A DNA stretch of 64,000 nucleotides from DASQHW01 sp038238245. Lineage in GTDB: Bacteria > Actinomycetota > Acidimicrobiia > IMCC26256 > PALSA-610. Within the stretch, counting starts at the first letter, position 1; every line of letters starts with the position of its first letter. The stretch covers positions 1-64,000 of the forward strand of contig JBBRXX010000027.1 in assembly GCA_038238245.1 (NCBI GenBank). Reading direction: 5' to 3'. Below are positions 45,680-54,579 of this stretch, piece after piece. The position numbers were made by a program, and so were the translations under genes. The notes under the pieces are model-generated. The model was not told the origin of the DNA. It did not search any database and saw only the letters and a list, made by a program, of their open reading frames with translations.

Positions 45680-46444
45680 GTGGACGGTCGCAAGCTAGCT
45701 GCCGAGTTCGTGGGCACTGCACTCCTCGTCATCCTCGCGGTGGGAGCTGCGACACTCTCGTTCGGGTTCAAGATCGCCGGCGCGAGCACGTCGTCCGGGG
45801 TCGTGATGACGGCGTTCACGTTCGGGCTCGTGCTGCTCTCACTCGTGTATGCCATCGGACCGATCTCGGGATGTCACGTGAACCCCGCGGTCACGATGGG
45901 CTTTGTGGTGTCGAGGCGGATGGCGCTCTCCGACGCGATCGGCTACTGGATCGCCCAGTTTGCCGGCGGCGTTGTCGGCGCGCTCGTGCTCTGGGCGATC
46001 TTCCAGGGCGCGCCCGACTATTCGCGCAAGTCCACCGGACTCGGCGCTGACGGGTGGGGCAAGCACTCGATGATCGGTCTGAACGGCGGCGGAGCGTTCG
46101 CGGCGGAGGTCGTGCTCACCTTCCTCTTCGTACTGGTTGTGCTGAGCGCCACGAGCTACATCGCCTCGGCGAACTTCGCGGGACTTGCCATCGGCATGGC
46201 GCTCACAGCGTTACACCTCTTTGGCATCGCCCTCACCGGCACATCGGTGAACCCGGCGCGCAGCGTCGGTCCGGCGATCGTCGTTGGTGGCGACGCGCTC
46301 ACCCAGGTGTGGCTGTTCATTGTTGCGCCGCTCGTCGGGGGCGCAATCGCCGCGGTTGCGCATCGTTACGTTTTCTACGAACGTGCCGAAGACGCAGTGC
46401 GCGTCGCGGGCGGCGTCGAACCCTCAGACGTCGTCGTCTCGTAG
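45680..46444 (+). CDS. Aquaporin / MIP-family channel
   Basis: 254 residues from GTG 45680 with GGAGG upstream. The two NPA half-helices appear as GCHVNPAVTMG and TSVNPARSVGP, the second with the selectivity Arg. Six helices fit the fold (VGTALLVILAVGAATLSFGF at the start). The GDALTQVWLFIVAPLVGGAIAAV segment is the last helix. The narrow selectivity region and the ISGCHVNPA context suggest an AqpZ-like water channel rather than a glycerol facilitator, but this is not certain. The gene stands alone. Confidence 0.9.
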   Translation: MDGRKLAAEFVGTALLVILAVGAATLSFGFKIAGASTSSGVVMTAFTFGLVLLSLVYAIGPISGCHVNPAVTMGFVVSRRMALSDAIGYWIAQFAGGVVGALVLWAIFQGAPDYSRKSTGLGADGWGKHSMIGLNGGGAFAAEVVLTFLFVLVVLSATSYIASANFAGLAIGMALTALHLFGIALTGTSVNPARSVGPAIVVGGDALTQVWLFIVAPLVGGAIAAVAHRYVFYERAEDAVRVAGGVEPSDVVVS

Positions 46445-46758
46445 GACGGGGAGACGCGCATCGGCTTGGCGCGCGACGCAGTGTGGGACGTCGCCCGCAT
46501 TTTGCGAACTGGCCACCTGACCAGTAGTTCGTCAGCTCGGTCGGCGCAATGCTGGAAGCGGCAAGCGATAAAGGAAGGGCGCGCCCTGGTGTGGGTGTGG
46601 TCGTCGTGCTGTCCGCTGCAGAACAGCACTCTCGATCTCTCCAGTCGCGCGAAAGGCGGGTTCCGCTCGCATGGGGGCCGGCCTCCCTTGTTGGACACGT
46701 TCTCCAACGACGCCGAAACGGCCACAGTTGCAAGCCCAGCGAGGGGAGGGGCCCCAAA
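46445..46758. other. Intergenic region upstream of the coiled-coil gene
   Basis: 314 bases with no supported gene. The frame of the coiled-coil protein is open through much of it but has no sequence of the same character, so I take it as untranslated leader or promoter. Confidence 0.4.
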
Positions 46759-48345
46759 ATGGCCAGCAGCCGCTGGAGAAAAGGCCGTCGCGCGTCGTTC
46801 GAGCGGCCGGGTTCGGAGACATGGTCCGAGAGATCGGACGAGGAGCACGAGAGAGTGGACGGGCCGCGGGACGTGCCAGGTGATGCCGCGCCTCTGCGTG
46901 CGGAAGAAACGTCGGTGCAGGGCCGACCGGCAGATGGCAGTAACGCGGGGGGCGAGCCAACGGGAGCGGAGCCCATGAGCAAGAGGGCCCGGGCGCGGGC
47001 CCGGCGGACGAAGGAGGAAGCGGCGCGTGAAAGGCGGGCGCGTCGGGGCACCTACCGATCTCCCGGTACCGCGACAGGCGCGTTGGCTGAGTCCGAGTTG
47101 CCGTTGGTAGACGCGGCTGAGCGCGAGGTTGCCCGGCGCGCTGACGAGCTGGTCGACGCGATTGCGCAGGCGCAGCGCACGACAGACGAATTGCAGCGAG
47201 CGAACCAGGCGGCGGCCGAGGCCGAGGACCAAGCCCGCGTCGCGGCGCAACGTGACGTCGAATTGCGCCAGCGGCTCGCGGAAGAACGCTTAGCCGCCGA
47301 TCAGGAAGCCGAGCGTCGACGGCGCGCGGAAGCCGCGGCGCTCGAGCGGCGCGCGCGCGAGTTCGACGAGGCTGAGGCGGCTCGGAAGCGGCTGCGCTTG
47401 GAGTCCTTCAGGAGCGCCTTGTCGGCCGCGGCGGAGGCGCGCGCGCAGGCACAACGCCTGGCGAGCGAGCGTGCGGCGGAGGCCCGCCGAGTGGCCGACG
47501 AAGCGGAAGCCGCGGCGCGCGCCCTCGAGGCCGCGGTCGGTGAGGTTGCCGCGGCGTCGGAAGCCGAGGAAAAGGACGCCGTCGCGGACGCTGAGGTGCG
47601 CGCTCGCGTCGATACCGAAGCCGCGGCAGCAGAACGGGCTCTGGAGAACGAGCGAGCGGCGGCGCGGGTCGAAGCGTTCAAGCAAGCCGAGCGCGAGAAT
47701 CAAGAGCAGCGCGGGCGTGCCGAAGAGCAAGCGCTTGCGGCGGCGGCAGAGCACCTCGCCCGTTCCGAGGCGAGAATACGTGAGCTCTTGGGAACTGTGC
47801 TCGTCCTGGAGGATCAGCAGGCAGAGGTCGCTCGGACCGTCGCGGCTCGCGAGGCGTCGGTCGCCGAGGCGGAGCGGCTCGCGGACGCCGCCCGGAATGC
47901 CGAAGTCCGGTCGCGCGAAGCGCGGCAGGCCGAAGAGGCTGCCCGCGAAGGAGCACGTGTGGCCGAGAGTCGGGCCGCCGCGGCGCGGGCAGAGATACAG
48001 CGCGCGACCGCGCAAGCCGAGGAAGCGGCCAGCCAAGCCGCCGGGCTGATTCGTCAAGCCGAGCAGCTGTCCGCCGAAGCTCGCCATGCCGAACAACTGG
48101 CAGCAGCTTCGGCGCGGGCACTCGAGTTGCCAGGATCGAGTCTCCTCGAGAACCCAGAAGATCATGACCGACGCGATGAGTCCGCGTCCGCTGCGGAAAT
48201 CGACCTCACAGCAGGCGACGATGTCGACGTCGCAGCCGCACCTGATGGCAGCTTCTCGGAGGAAGAGCCCGTTGATCTAGTGCGTGAAGATCGAGGAAGC
48301 CACATCGCCGGAGGCTCTGACGTCACCACCGCGGATCCTGGGTGA
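46759..48345 (+). CDS. Large Ala/Glu/Arg coiled-coil protein
   Basis: 528 residues from ATG 46759, with GGGGAGGGG upstream. Residues about 85-465 are almost unbroken heptad-like helix rich in Ala, Glu and Arg (EAEDQARVAAQRDVELRQRL; ARQAEEAAREGARVAESRAA). The ends are low complexity and acidic (DESASAAEIDLTAGDDVDVA). There is no signal peptide or membrane segment. It opens a seven-gene same-strand run, and its end overlaps the next gene by 62 bases. Possibly a cytoskeletal or scaffolding filament, by composition only. The frame is open to 46549. Confidence 0.7.
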   Translation: MASSRWRKGRRASFERPGSETWSERSDEEHERVDGPRDVPGDAAPLRAEETSVQGRPADGSNAGGEPTGAEPMSKRARARARRTKEEAARERRARRGTYRSPGTATGALAESELPLVDAAEREVARRADELVDAIAQAQRTTDELQRANQAAAEAEDQARVAAQRDVELRQRLAEERLAADQEAERRRRAEAAALERRAREFDEAEAARKRLRLESFRSALSAAAEARAQAQRLASERAAEARRVADEAEAAARALEAAVGEVAAASEAEEKDAVADAEVRARVDTEAAAAERALENERAAARVEAFKQAERENQEQRGRAEEQALAAAAEHLARSEARIRELLGTVLVLEDQQAEVARTVAAREASVAEAERLADAARNAEVRSREARQAEEAAREGARVAESRAAAARAEIQRATAQAEEAASQAAGLIRQAEQLSAEARHAEQLAAASARALELPGSSLLENPEDHDRRDESASAAEIDLTAGDDVDVAAAPDGSFSEEEPVDLVREDRGSHIAGGSDVTTADPG

Positions 48346-49438
48346 GCATCCCGACCTCCTGAAGTCTGCACGGAGGGGGTTGCGGGTGCGGCATCGCGGC
48401 GTCGCGAACTCTCGAAACCTCTTGTACATCTGTGCCGGAGTCCTCGCGGTGCTCGGCGCGGCTGCACTTGCACTCCCGACTGCTCGGTTCCACGCAGAGG
48501 CTCGCGTGATGGTGGCAGCGCCGTTCACGACAAGCGGCATGATCCGCACCGTACGCACGCTCGGAGATGGAGCAACGGTGCGCGCCGACGGATCTCAGAT
48601 CTTCATCGCCTTGACCGCGTCGAACCGGCGGACCGCGCGCGAGCGCGCCGTGGCACTCGCGCACCTTGCCCTCGACGACGGCTTACGCCAGGTCACCGCC
48701 ACCGCCGATGAGCAGGTGGCGGCGGCGAAAGATGCTGAGGCACGAGCGGCTGCCCAACTCGCGACGCTGGCCGCTCCTCCAGGTGTCGCGGATCCCAGGC
48801 CTGCGTTGCAGAGGCTCGAGGCCATCGTTCACGCACTCGAGCGACAGAGCGAACGGGCGGCCGCGGCGGGAAAGCCCGTGCGCGCGATCGATCTGAGCCT
48901 CGCCGAGAATCAACAGGCCATGTTCGCACTTCGGGCGCAGGTTGAACGTCACGATCAGCTCGTGCGTGCGCAGGTCCGGGCCCGTCAGCAGGAACTGGAT
49001 GCGACGGCGACACGCGGGAAGGCGACCGTCGAAGCGCGCGCCGCGACCGTTGACGCGACTGTTCACAAGACCGGTCGCGGGGCCGACGCTTGGTTTCCGG
49101 GTGTCGCCTTCGGCCTCGCCGTGATCGTGTTCGCGGCCGGCGGACTCCTAGGGCGGCCGAAGCTCCACGTCAGATGGCCGTTTCCGTTGCGAGGCGGTGC
49201 GCAGTCTTCGTCGACCGTGCGTGTCGCGCCCCGTCCTTTGCCGACTCAAAGGGTTGAGCAACGGGCCGACTATCTGCGCGCCTTGCCCAACCGCGAGCGG
49301 GACTTTTACCTCGCGCTCGGTCTTTCACCGCCCGAGGACACAGACGTGGATTCAGCGACGTCTCTCGATGTCACACGGGAAGAAGCGTTCGACGAGCACA
49401 GCTCTCCGCCGGGCGAAGCAAACGCCACCAGGTCCTGA
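48284..49438 (+). CDS. Two-helix membrane protein with extracytoplasmic coiled coil
   Basis: 384 residues from GTG 48284, overlapping the previous gene by 62 bases. One helix at about 47-70 (LLYICAGVLAVLGAAALALP) and one at about 265-285 (VAFGLAVIVFAAGGLLG) enclose about 195 residues rich in Ala, Arg and Glu, predicted to lie outside as a coiled coil. The tail is cytoplasmic and ends with RADYLRALPNRERDFYLALG. This is the layout of Wzz-type chain-length regulators, but sequence motifs are lacking, so I do not assign that role. Confidence 0.7.
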   Translation: MKIEEATSPEALTSPPRILGEHPDLLKSARRGLRVRHRGVANSRNLLYICAGVLAVLGAAALALPTARFHAEARVMVAAPFTTSGMIRTVRTLGDGATVRADGSQIFIALTASNRRTARERAVALAHLALDDGLRQVTATADEQVAAAKDAEARAAAQLATLAAPPGVADPRPALQRLEAIVHALERQSERAAAAGKPVRAIDLSLAENQQAMFALRAQVERHDQLVRAQVRARQQELDATATRGKATVEARAATVDATVHKTGRGADAWFPGVAFGLAVIVFAAGGLLGRPKLHVRWPFPLRGGAQSSSTVRVAPRPLPTQRVEQRADYLRALPNRERDFYLALGLSPPEDTDVDSATSLDVTREEAFDEHSSPPGEANATRS

Positions 49439-49484
49439 AGGGCATCGCGGCAACCCTGTTCTGTGTGTCCGCGATCATGTGCAC

Positions 49485-50162
49485 ATGGTGCTGTCGCCCC
49501 AGGTCCTGATCCTTGTCACAGGATCTGTGCCAGGGGTCGGGAAATCCTCGTTGGCGAGGGCGCTGGCTGATGCGTTCGACGCCGACAATCGCCGCGTCGA
49601 GCTGTTTCGCGAGGAAGACATTCGCAGGAACGCCGCGTTCCGTCAGGTGATGTACGAGTTCGATTCGATGGGCGAGGTGCAACGCGCGACCCTGCTCAGC
49701 GCAGCCGCGGGCTACTTGGCATCGATCCGGGAGCGCGGAAGCGATGTGGTCGTGCTCGACGCGCTACTTCCGTACCTTCCGTCACTGCTCGCTTGGGGCG
49801 ATACCGACGATGACATCGGCAACTTCTTCGACCGTCTCGCTGAGTTGTTCGATGGCTTCGCGGTCTTGGAGGTGCACCTCCTCGCGAACCCGCGAGTCGC
49901 ACTCGCGCGCGCGGCGCAACGAGAAGGTGGAGCATGGTTGGAGAACCACATCGCCAAAGTCTCGGGGTTCACATCCACGCGCCGGATCTCGACGCTCGAT
50001 GATGTCGTCGCGTTCTACGGCGACGCGGCCGCGCGGAGCCAAAGTCTGCTGGATCGATCACCCTGGCCGGTCGCGCAGATTGACGCCACCGGAGGTCAGG
50101 CACACACGTTGGCGAAGGCGCTGGATGCCGGCGTGTCCCTCTTCAAACGCCTGGGTCGGTAA
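49485..50162 (+). CDS. P-loop nucleoside/shikimate-kinase-like protein
   Basis: 225 residues from ATG 49485. A Walker A sequence GSVPGVGKSSLARALADAFD lies near residue 11. LFREEDIRRNAAFRQVM and the hydrophobic VVVLDALLPYLPSLLAW follow as the Walker B side. AQREGGAWLENHIAKVSGFT lies where AAA-like lid or kinase LID residues are expected. Probably a small-molecule kinase or regulatory ATPase; no substrate is evident. It is the third gene of the run. The gap to its neighbour is 46 bases. Confidence 0.7.
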   Translation: MVLSPQVLILVTGSVPGVGKSSLARALADAFDADNRRVELFREEDIRRNAAFRQVMYEFDSMGEVQRATLLSAAAGYLASIRERGSDVVVLDALLPYLPSLLAWGDTDDDIGNFFDRLAELFDGFAVLEVHLLANPRVALARAAQREGGAWLENHIAKVSGFTSTRRISTLDDVVAFYGDAAARSQSLLDRSPWPVAQIDATGGQAHTLAKALDAGVSLFKRLGR

Positions 50163-50291
50163 TTTGGCGTCCGGGCAATCCGAGGTCGGCGATGAAGGAA
50201 GTCCTCGCGGGCGCGCGTTGCCAGGATGGCCGGCGACGCGCAATACTCCGGCGGCGCGCTCGCGGGGGGTGGGCGCACAAGTAGGGATTGC

Positions 50292-51467
50292 ATGACTTCA
50301 GTGCCACCCGAGCTTCGTCCGATGCTGCGGTGTCCGGGTTGCGATTCGGAAACGCCCGACCTCGCGTACTGTGTGCGCTGCGGCACGACGCTGGGTTCGG
50401 CGGATACGCGGGCGAAACGGACTGCACGACGAGAGTTCGCGGCTGCCCCGCGTGAGCGCACCTGGGCGCCGCATGTCGCGTCGACGCTGTTCCCGCAGTT
50501 GTCCGACGCCGACATGACGCACTTCACGATCCTGCTCGCGCTCATGATGGCGGTTGTCGTTGGACTGGCCATCGGCGGTCTGTATCCGCTGGCACTGACG
50601 GTCGCGACCGCGGTACTCCCGATCCTCATGGTGTTGTACCTGTACTCGATCGACATCTACGAGCGCGAACCGGTGCGCGTCGTCGCATTCACGATGCTGT
50701 GGGGCCTGATTGTCGGCGTCGGGCTGGGCCTGTGGCTGCACAACGTCGGAGTGCCGTTCGGACCGCGTGGGCTCAACCAACTGAGCCACAGCGACGTGCT
50801 CGTGCGAGTCGTTGCGGTGCCGCTCGCCGGCGCCGCGTTGGTGACGCTCGGGCTCGTCCCGCTGCTCCGCTACAAGCGTTTCAACGACGTGCTCGACGGC
50901 ACGACGTTCGGCGCCGCGTCGGCCATCACGGCGGTGTGTACGCAGACGATCGTGCAGCCGTGGTCGCTGCTCTTCGCCGGCTTCCGGCCCCCGGGCCCGA
51001 CACGGACGTGGGTCGTCCAGCTGGTCGAGATCGGCGTGTTGGTGCCGCTGATCTGGGCAGGAGCGCTCGGAGCCGTCGGTGCCGCATTGTGGCTCCGTTT
51101 CCGCGCGCCGGTCCGTGATCGCGGCGCGCTCGGTCTCGTCGGCTCACCGGCGTTCGCGATGGTTGGCGCCGCCGTCGTGCTCGTGGCGGCCTACGTCGGC
51201 TGGCAGGAGCTCTCGCTCGTGGCCGGTCTCGTGTGGACCGCGTTCGTCGCCGCCGTCGCGGTGATCGTGCTCCGCATGGCCATCCACGTCGGGCTCATCG
51301 AAGAGGCCGACGAGATCGAGATCGGGCCCGACGTGCTGTGCGCGAACTGCCACCGCGACACGCCGCTCCACACGTTCTGCGCGCGGTGCGGTGTCGCGCT
51401 CAAGGCGTTGCCGAAGGCGCGGCGTGCGCGATCCGACGGCGGCGAGCAGACCGGAGCCGGCGCGTGA
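50292..51467 (+). CDS. Multi-helix membrane protein with a zinc ribbon at each end (PrsW-like)
   Basis: 391 residues. A CxxC-CxxC zinc ribbon sits at residues about 14-30 (LRCPGCDSETPDLAYCVRCG) and another near the C-terminus (VLCANCHRDTPLHTFCARCG). Eight to nine helices lie between. Near the third helix YLYSIDIYEREPVRVVAFTM resembles the first motif of PrsW-type intramembrane proteases (YEREP), but the EExxK-like and His motifs are not evident. So an inactive relative or another transport-like fold is as likely. Both ribbons should face the cytoplasm. Its stop overlaps the next gene by four bases. Confidence 0.7.
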   Translation: MTSVPPELRPMLRCPGCDSETPDLAYCVRCGTTLGSADTRAKRTARREFAAAPRERTWAPHVASTLFPQLSDADMTHFTILLALMMAVVVGLAIGGLYPLALTVATAVLPILMVLYLYSIDIYEREPVRVVAFTMLWGLIVGVGLGLWLHNVGVPFGPRGLNQLSHSDVLVRVVAVPLAGAALVTLGLVPLLRYKRFNDVLDGTTFGAASAITAVCTQTIVQPWSLLFAGFRPPGPTRTWVVQLVEIGVLVPLIWAGALGAVGAALWLRFRAPVRDRGALGLVGSPAFAMVGAAVVLVAAYVGWQELSLVAGLVWTAFVAAVAVIVLRMAIHVGLIEEADEIEIGPDVLCANCHRDTPLHTFCARCGVALKALPKARRARSDGGEQTGAGA

Positions 51468-52267
51468 CCCAGACCGAAGTACCCGCGCCGCCGACGCCTC
51501 CGCCCCCGATCGTTCCGGAGCGGACCCATCCTCCCGGAGACACCCGTCCGCGCGTGAACCCGTTGTTGCTCTTCGTCCTGGGCGGCATCGGCGTGATGAT
51601 CGTGATCGGGATCGCGAGCGCGCTGATCGCCGCGCTCGGTCCTGGATCCGCGAAGGGAGACTGTCTGGACGCGAACACGTGCGTGACCCCGGTTGCAATT
51701 CCCTTCAGCAATGGCACGCCGTCCATCGCCAACGACCTCGGGTATTCGTACCGCTACGACGCGGTGAATCTCACGCAATCGACGAAGTCCAGCGACGGCC
51801 GGGACGTCACGCTCAAGACCGATGGCGGACACTTGATCGTCCGGGTGACTGGCGCTCCGGCCTCCGACAGCACCCCTCAGAGTCTCCTGGACGCTCGCAT
51901 GGACGATTTGACCTCGGAGTATGGCGAGCTGGAACAAGATCCGGGCTCGGGCAGCGACTCTGAGCACTCCGACAACTCACCGACCCACCTCGTTTCCCAG
52001 AGCATCGGGCACATTCGCGCAATTGGTGGTTCGTATCGCTCCGTGGGCTTCTCGGACGGTCCCACCGGCGACACTCCGTTCATTGCGATCTTCGCCGCGG
52101 GCAACGGGCGGGTGAACATCGTGATCTCCGTCGCCGTGATCACCGATTACTACACGTACAACGAGGACGCGACCGACACCTCTGAAAGTCGATGCAACGG
52201 CTGGAAATGGGTGAAGTGCGGGCGCAATACCGGAACCCTCATCTTGGACACGATGCAATGGCCATGA
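51464..52267 (+). CDS. Membrane-anchored extracytoplasmic protein
   Basis: 267 residues, GTG 51464 overlapping the previous stop (GTGA). A proline-rich cytoplasmic leader (PAPPTPPPPIVPERTHPP) precedes a helix (NPLLLFVLGGIGVMIVIGIA). About 215 residues outside follow: GYSYRYDAVNLTQSTKSSDG, SPTHLVSQSIGHIRAIGGSY, ending in SRCNGWKWVKCGRNTGTL with two Cys. No family recognised. Two genes, this and the sedolisin, overlap by ten bases. Confidence 0.7.
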   Translation: MTQTEVPAPPTPPPPIVPERTHPPGDTRPRVNPLLLFVLGGIGVMIVIGIASALIAALGPGSAKGDCLDANTCVTPVAIPFSNGTPSIANDLGYSYRYDAVNLTQSTKSSDGRDVTLKTDGGHLIVRVTGAPASDSTPQSLLDARMDDLTSEYGELEQDPGSGSDSEHSDNSPTHLVSQSIGHIRAIGGSYRSVGFSDGPTGDTPFIAIFAAGNGRVNIVISVAVITDYYTYNEDATDTSESRCNGWKWVKCGRNTGTLILDTMQWP

Positions 52268-54009
52268 GTCCGGTCCGGACGTCGCGATCCGCCGTCGTCG
52301 TGGTCGGCGCTCTCGTGCTCGCTTGCTCACTTGCGGCGTGTGTCGGCGAGCGGACCCAACGCGATTCGTCCTCGGCGAAGGTCACCGGCTCCCGCGTTAT
52401 ACGGGTCGGCCCGACGTCGCCGGGTGAGATGATCGACCTCCGGGTCGAGTTGCGATCGCCGCGTCCGGGCGAGCGCGACGCCTTCGCGCGAGCGGTGAAC
52501 GATCCCACGTCGGCGGACTACCGCCACTACCTCACGCCCGCACAGTACGGACGCCGGTTCGGTCCCTCCGACGGCGACATCACCACGGTCGGCCGTTGGC
52601 TCACACGGAACGGGATCGCGGTCGTCGGCGGTGACTCTCAACGCACAACGCTGGCGGCGCGTGGTACCGCGGCGAGGGTTGAACGTCTTCTCGGGATCGC
52701 CCTCGATGACTACCGGTCCGCGGAATCGGCGATTCCGTTTCACCTCCACAGTGGAACCCCGCTTCTTCCAACGAGTGTCGACCACCTCGTCGAGCGGGTG
52801 ACCGGGTTGGACAATGAGCCCATCCAGCAAGCGCTCGCGCCCACGACGCGCGCGGCCGCCGGGCCGGAATGTCTCACGGACGGGAGCTGCCTCGGTCCCC
52901 GTCAACTCGCGAAGGCGTTCCGTTACGCCTCACTGCACGACGGGCGCTTCAAGGGTGAGAAGCAAGAAGTCGCGATCATCATGTGGAGCACTCCCGATCC
53001 GAAGGACATCGCGCAGTGGGGGAGCGACGTCGGGGTGGACACCGATCACAAGGTCGACACCGTGCTCGTCGGCACTGATCCTCCGCCCGACAAAATTGCC
53101 GAGGACGGGCGGCTCGAGGTGACCCTCGACGTGGAATCCGTCCTCTCGGTCGCACCCAATGCACACATCACCGTGTACGAGCAACCCGACAAGTCCTACG
53201 GCTCCTTCTTCGCCGCCCTCGACAAGCTGAAGGAGGGAACACACATCGTCAACTTCAGCGCGGGCGGTTGCGACGACCCGGACGCGACCGACAAGGACGG
53301 GAACCTTGTCATGCCGTCTCTACACGCAGCGGCCAACCGTGCGTTCGAGAAGCTGGCGAGCGTCGGCGTCACAAACGTCTTCATCTCGAGCGGAGACTCC
53401 GGCGCGTATACGTGCTGGCAATTCCACCCGAAGGATTTCCGGCCGCTCGCGGCGTTTCCAGCCTCTGTGCCGGGGGCGATCGCGGTCGGCGGGACTTCTC
53501 TGCGTCGCGCGCAGGATGGAACCTACGTCAGCGAATCGGCGTGGGAGTTTCCGCTGATCAACGTCGGGACCGGCGGAGGAATCAATCCCATCGACGAGCG
53601 ACCCGCGTGGCAGACCGGACCGGGAGTTGTTCCCGCAACCCCGAAGGACAACCGCCTGATACCCGATGTCGCAGCACCCGCGGACTCCAACACGATGTGG
53701 TACCTCGTCTTCGGGGGCAAGGCGGTGCAAGTCTCGGGCACGAGCGCATCCTCACCCTTCTGGGCAGGACTGACCGCGCTGTACCAACAGAAGGCGGGCA
53801 ACAAGCATGCCGGGCCGCTGCCGTTCTTGAACCCGATCCTCTATTCGCTGGCGGCGACCGATCAGCGCAGTCGCCTCTTCCACGACATCGTCCGAGGCAG
53901 CAACCTCCTCAACGACGCGACGCCGGGCTGGGATTACGCCACCGGCCTCGGATCACCGATCGGTGACAAGCTCGGCGACGCGATCATCAAATACTTGAAG
54001 GCGCGCTGA
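52258..54009 (+). CDS. Sedolisin (S53) serine-carboxyl peptidase, lipoprotein
   Basis: 583 residues. A lipobox (ACSLAAC) after a hydrophobic signal anchors it outside. Residues about 50-190 are the S53 propeptide (pro-kumamolisin type; SADYRHYLTPAQYGRRFGPS). The catalytic domain retains Glu287 and Asp291 (E-x3-D in LEVTLDVES), oxyanion Asp380 (SSGDSGA) and the nucleophile Ser496 (SGTSASSPFWAG). ATPGWDYATGLGSPIG is the C-terminal calcium region. An acid-type endopeptidase that self-processes is expected. Start ATG 52258 lies inside the previous gene, so it is translationally coupled. Confidence 0.9.
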   Translation: MAMSPVRTSRSAVVVVGALVLACSLAACVGERTQRDSSSAKVTGSRVIRVGPTSPGEMIDLRVELRSPRPGERDAFARAVNDPTSADYRHYLTPAQYGRRFGPSDGDITTVGRWLTRNGIAVVGGDSQRTTLAARGTAARVERLLGIALDDYRSAESAIPFHLHSGTPLLPTSVDHLVERVTGLDNEPIQQALAPTTRAAAGPECLTDGSCLGPRQLAKAFRYASLHDGRFKGEKQEVAIIMWSTPDPKDIAQWGSDVGVDTDHKVDTVLVGTDPPPDKIAEDGRLEVTLDVESVLSVAPNAHITVYEQPDKSYGSFFAALDKLKEGTHIVNFSAGGCDDPDATDKDGNLVMPSLHAAANRAFEKLASVGVTNVFISSGDSGAYTCWQFHPKDFRPLAAFPASVPGAIAVGGTSLRRAQDGTYVSESAWEFPLINVGTGGGINPIDERPAWQTGPGVVPATPKDNRLIPDVAAPADSNTMWYLVFGGKAVQVSGTSASSPFWAGLTALYQQKAGNKHAGPLPFLNPILYSLAATDQRSRLFHDIVRGSNLLNDATPGWDYATGLGSPIGDKLGDAIIKYLKAR

Positions 54010-54551
54010 GCCTCGGCCCGCGGTCTGTCGGTTGGCGTCCGGGACTCACGGTCGCGCTCTTCGTGCTGACCGCAGCGTGCGGTAGTGGCCACAGCGACTC
54101 CTCGTCGACGACGACCGGCCCGACCGCAGCGGGGTCGTCGACCCCGACGCAGCCGGAGACGACGACCACCGAGACCGCCGCTCCCGCGCCCGGACCGGAT
54201 GACGCGCGGATAGTGGAGTTGTTCGACGGCCTCATCGGGAACCTGCGACTTCAGCCGACGACCTACTTTTCGAGCCAGCAGTCTTCGGTCGCGCAGAGTT
54301 GGTCGGCAGCGGCCCAGGATGCTCGTTCGCGCGCATCGGAGATGCAGGCGCTGGGTCTCGAGAACGGCACCGAAGTCACCGACAGTGTGGCGGATGCCAT
54401 CGACGCGCTCAGCGCCTGCATCGAACTCGCGCCGACGCCGCAGGACGAATTTGAACTTCAGGTACTGCTCATCGTCTGCCCGACCTGGAACCTCGAAGTA
54501 CAGATCGGTCGTCTCACCGACGCGAGAACGAACGCGCTCGAGGGGATGTAG
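54006..54551 (+). CDS. Small Thr/Ser-rich lipoprotein
   Basis: A lipobox (LTAACGS) is preceded by GWRPGLTVALFVLTAAC, so the signal needs a start before 54063. No ATG/GTG/TTG is available in frame; the only candidate is CTG 54006, overlapping the sedolisin stop with AAGG nearby. The mature part is Ser/Thr-rich (TPTQPETTTTETAAPAPGPD), then a helical domain of about 115 residues with two Cys. It probably co-operates with the peptidase upstream. If start choice is wrong, the gene may instead be truncated. Confidence 0.6.
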   Translation: MSLGPRSVGWRPGLTVALFVLTAACGSGHSDSSSTTTGPTAAGSSTPTQPETTTTETAAPAPGPDDARIVELFDGLIGNLRLQPTTYFSSQQSSVAQSWSAAAQDARSRASEMQALGLENGTEVTDSVADAIDALSACIELAPTPQDEFELQVLLIVCPTWNLEVQIGRLTDARTNALEGM

Positions 54552-54579
54552 CCCCGAGCGATCGCGCCCCGCAATCGCG

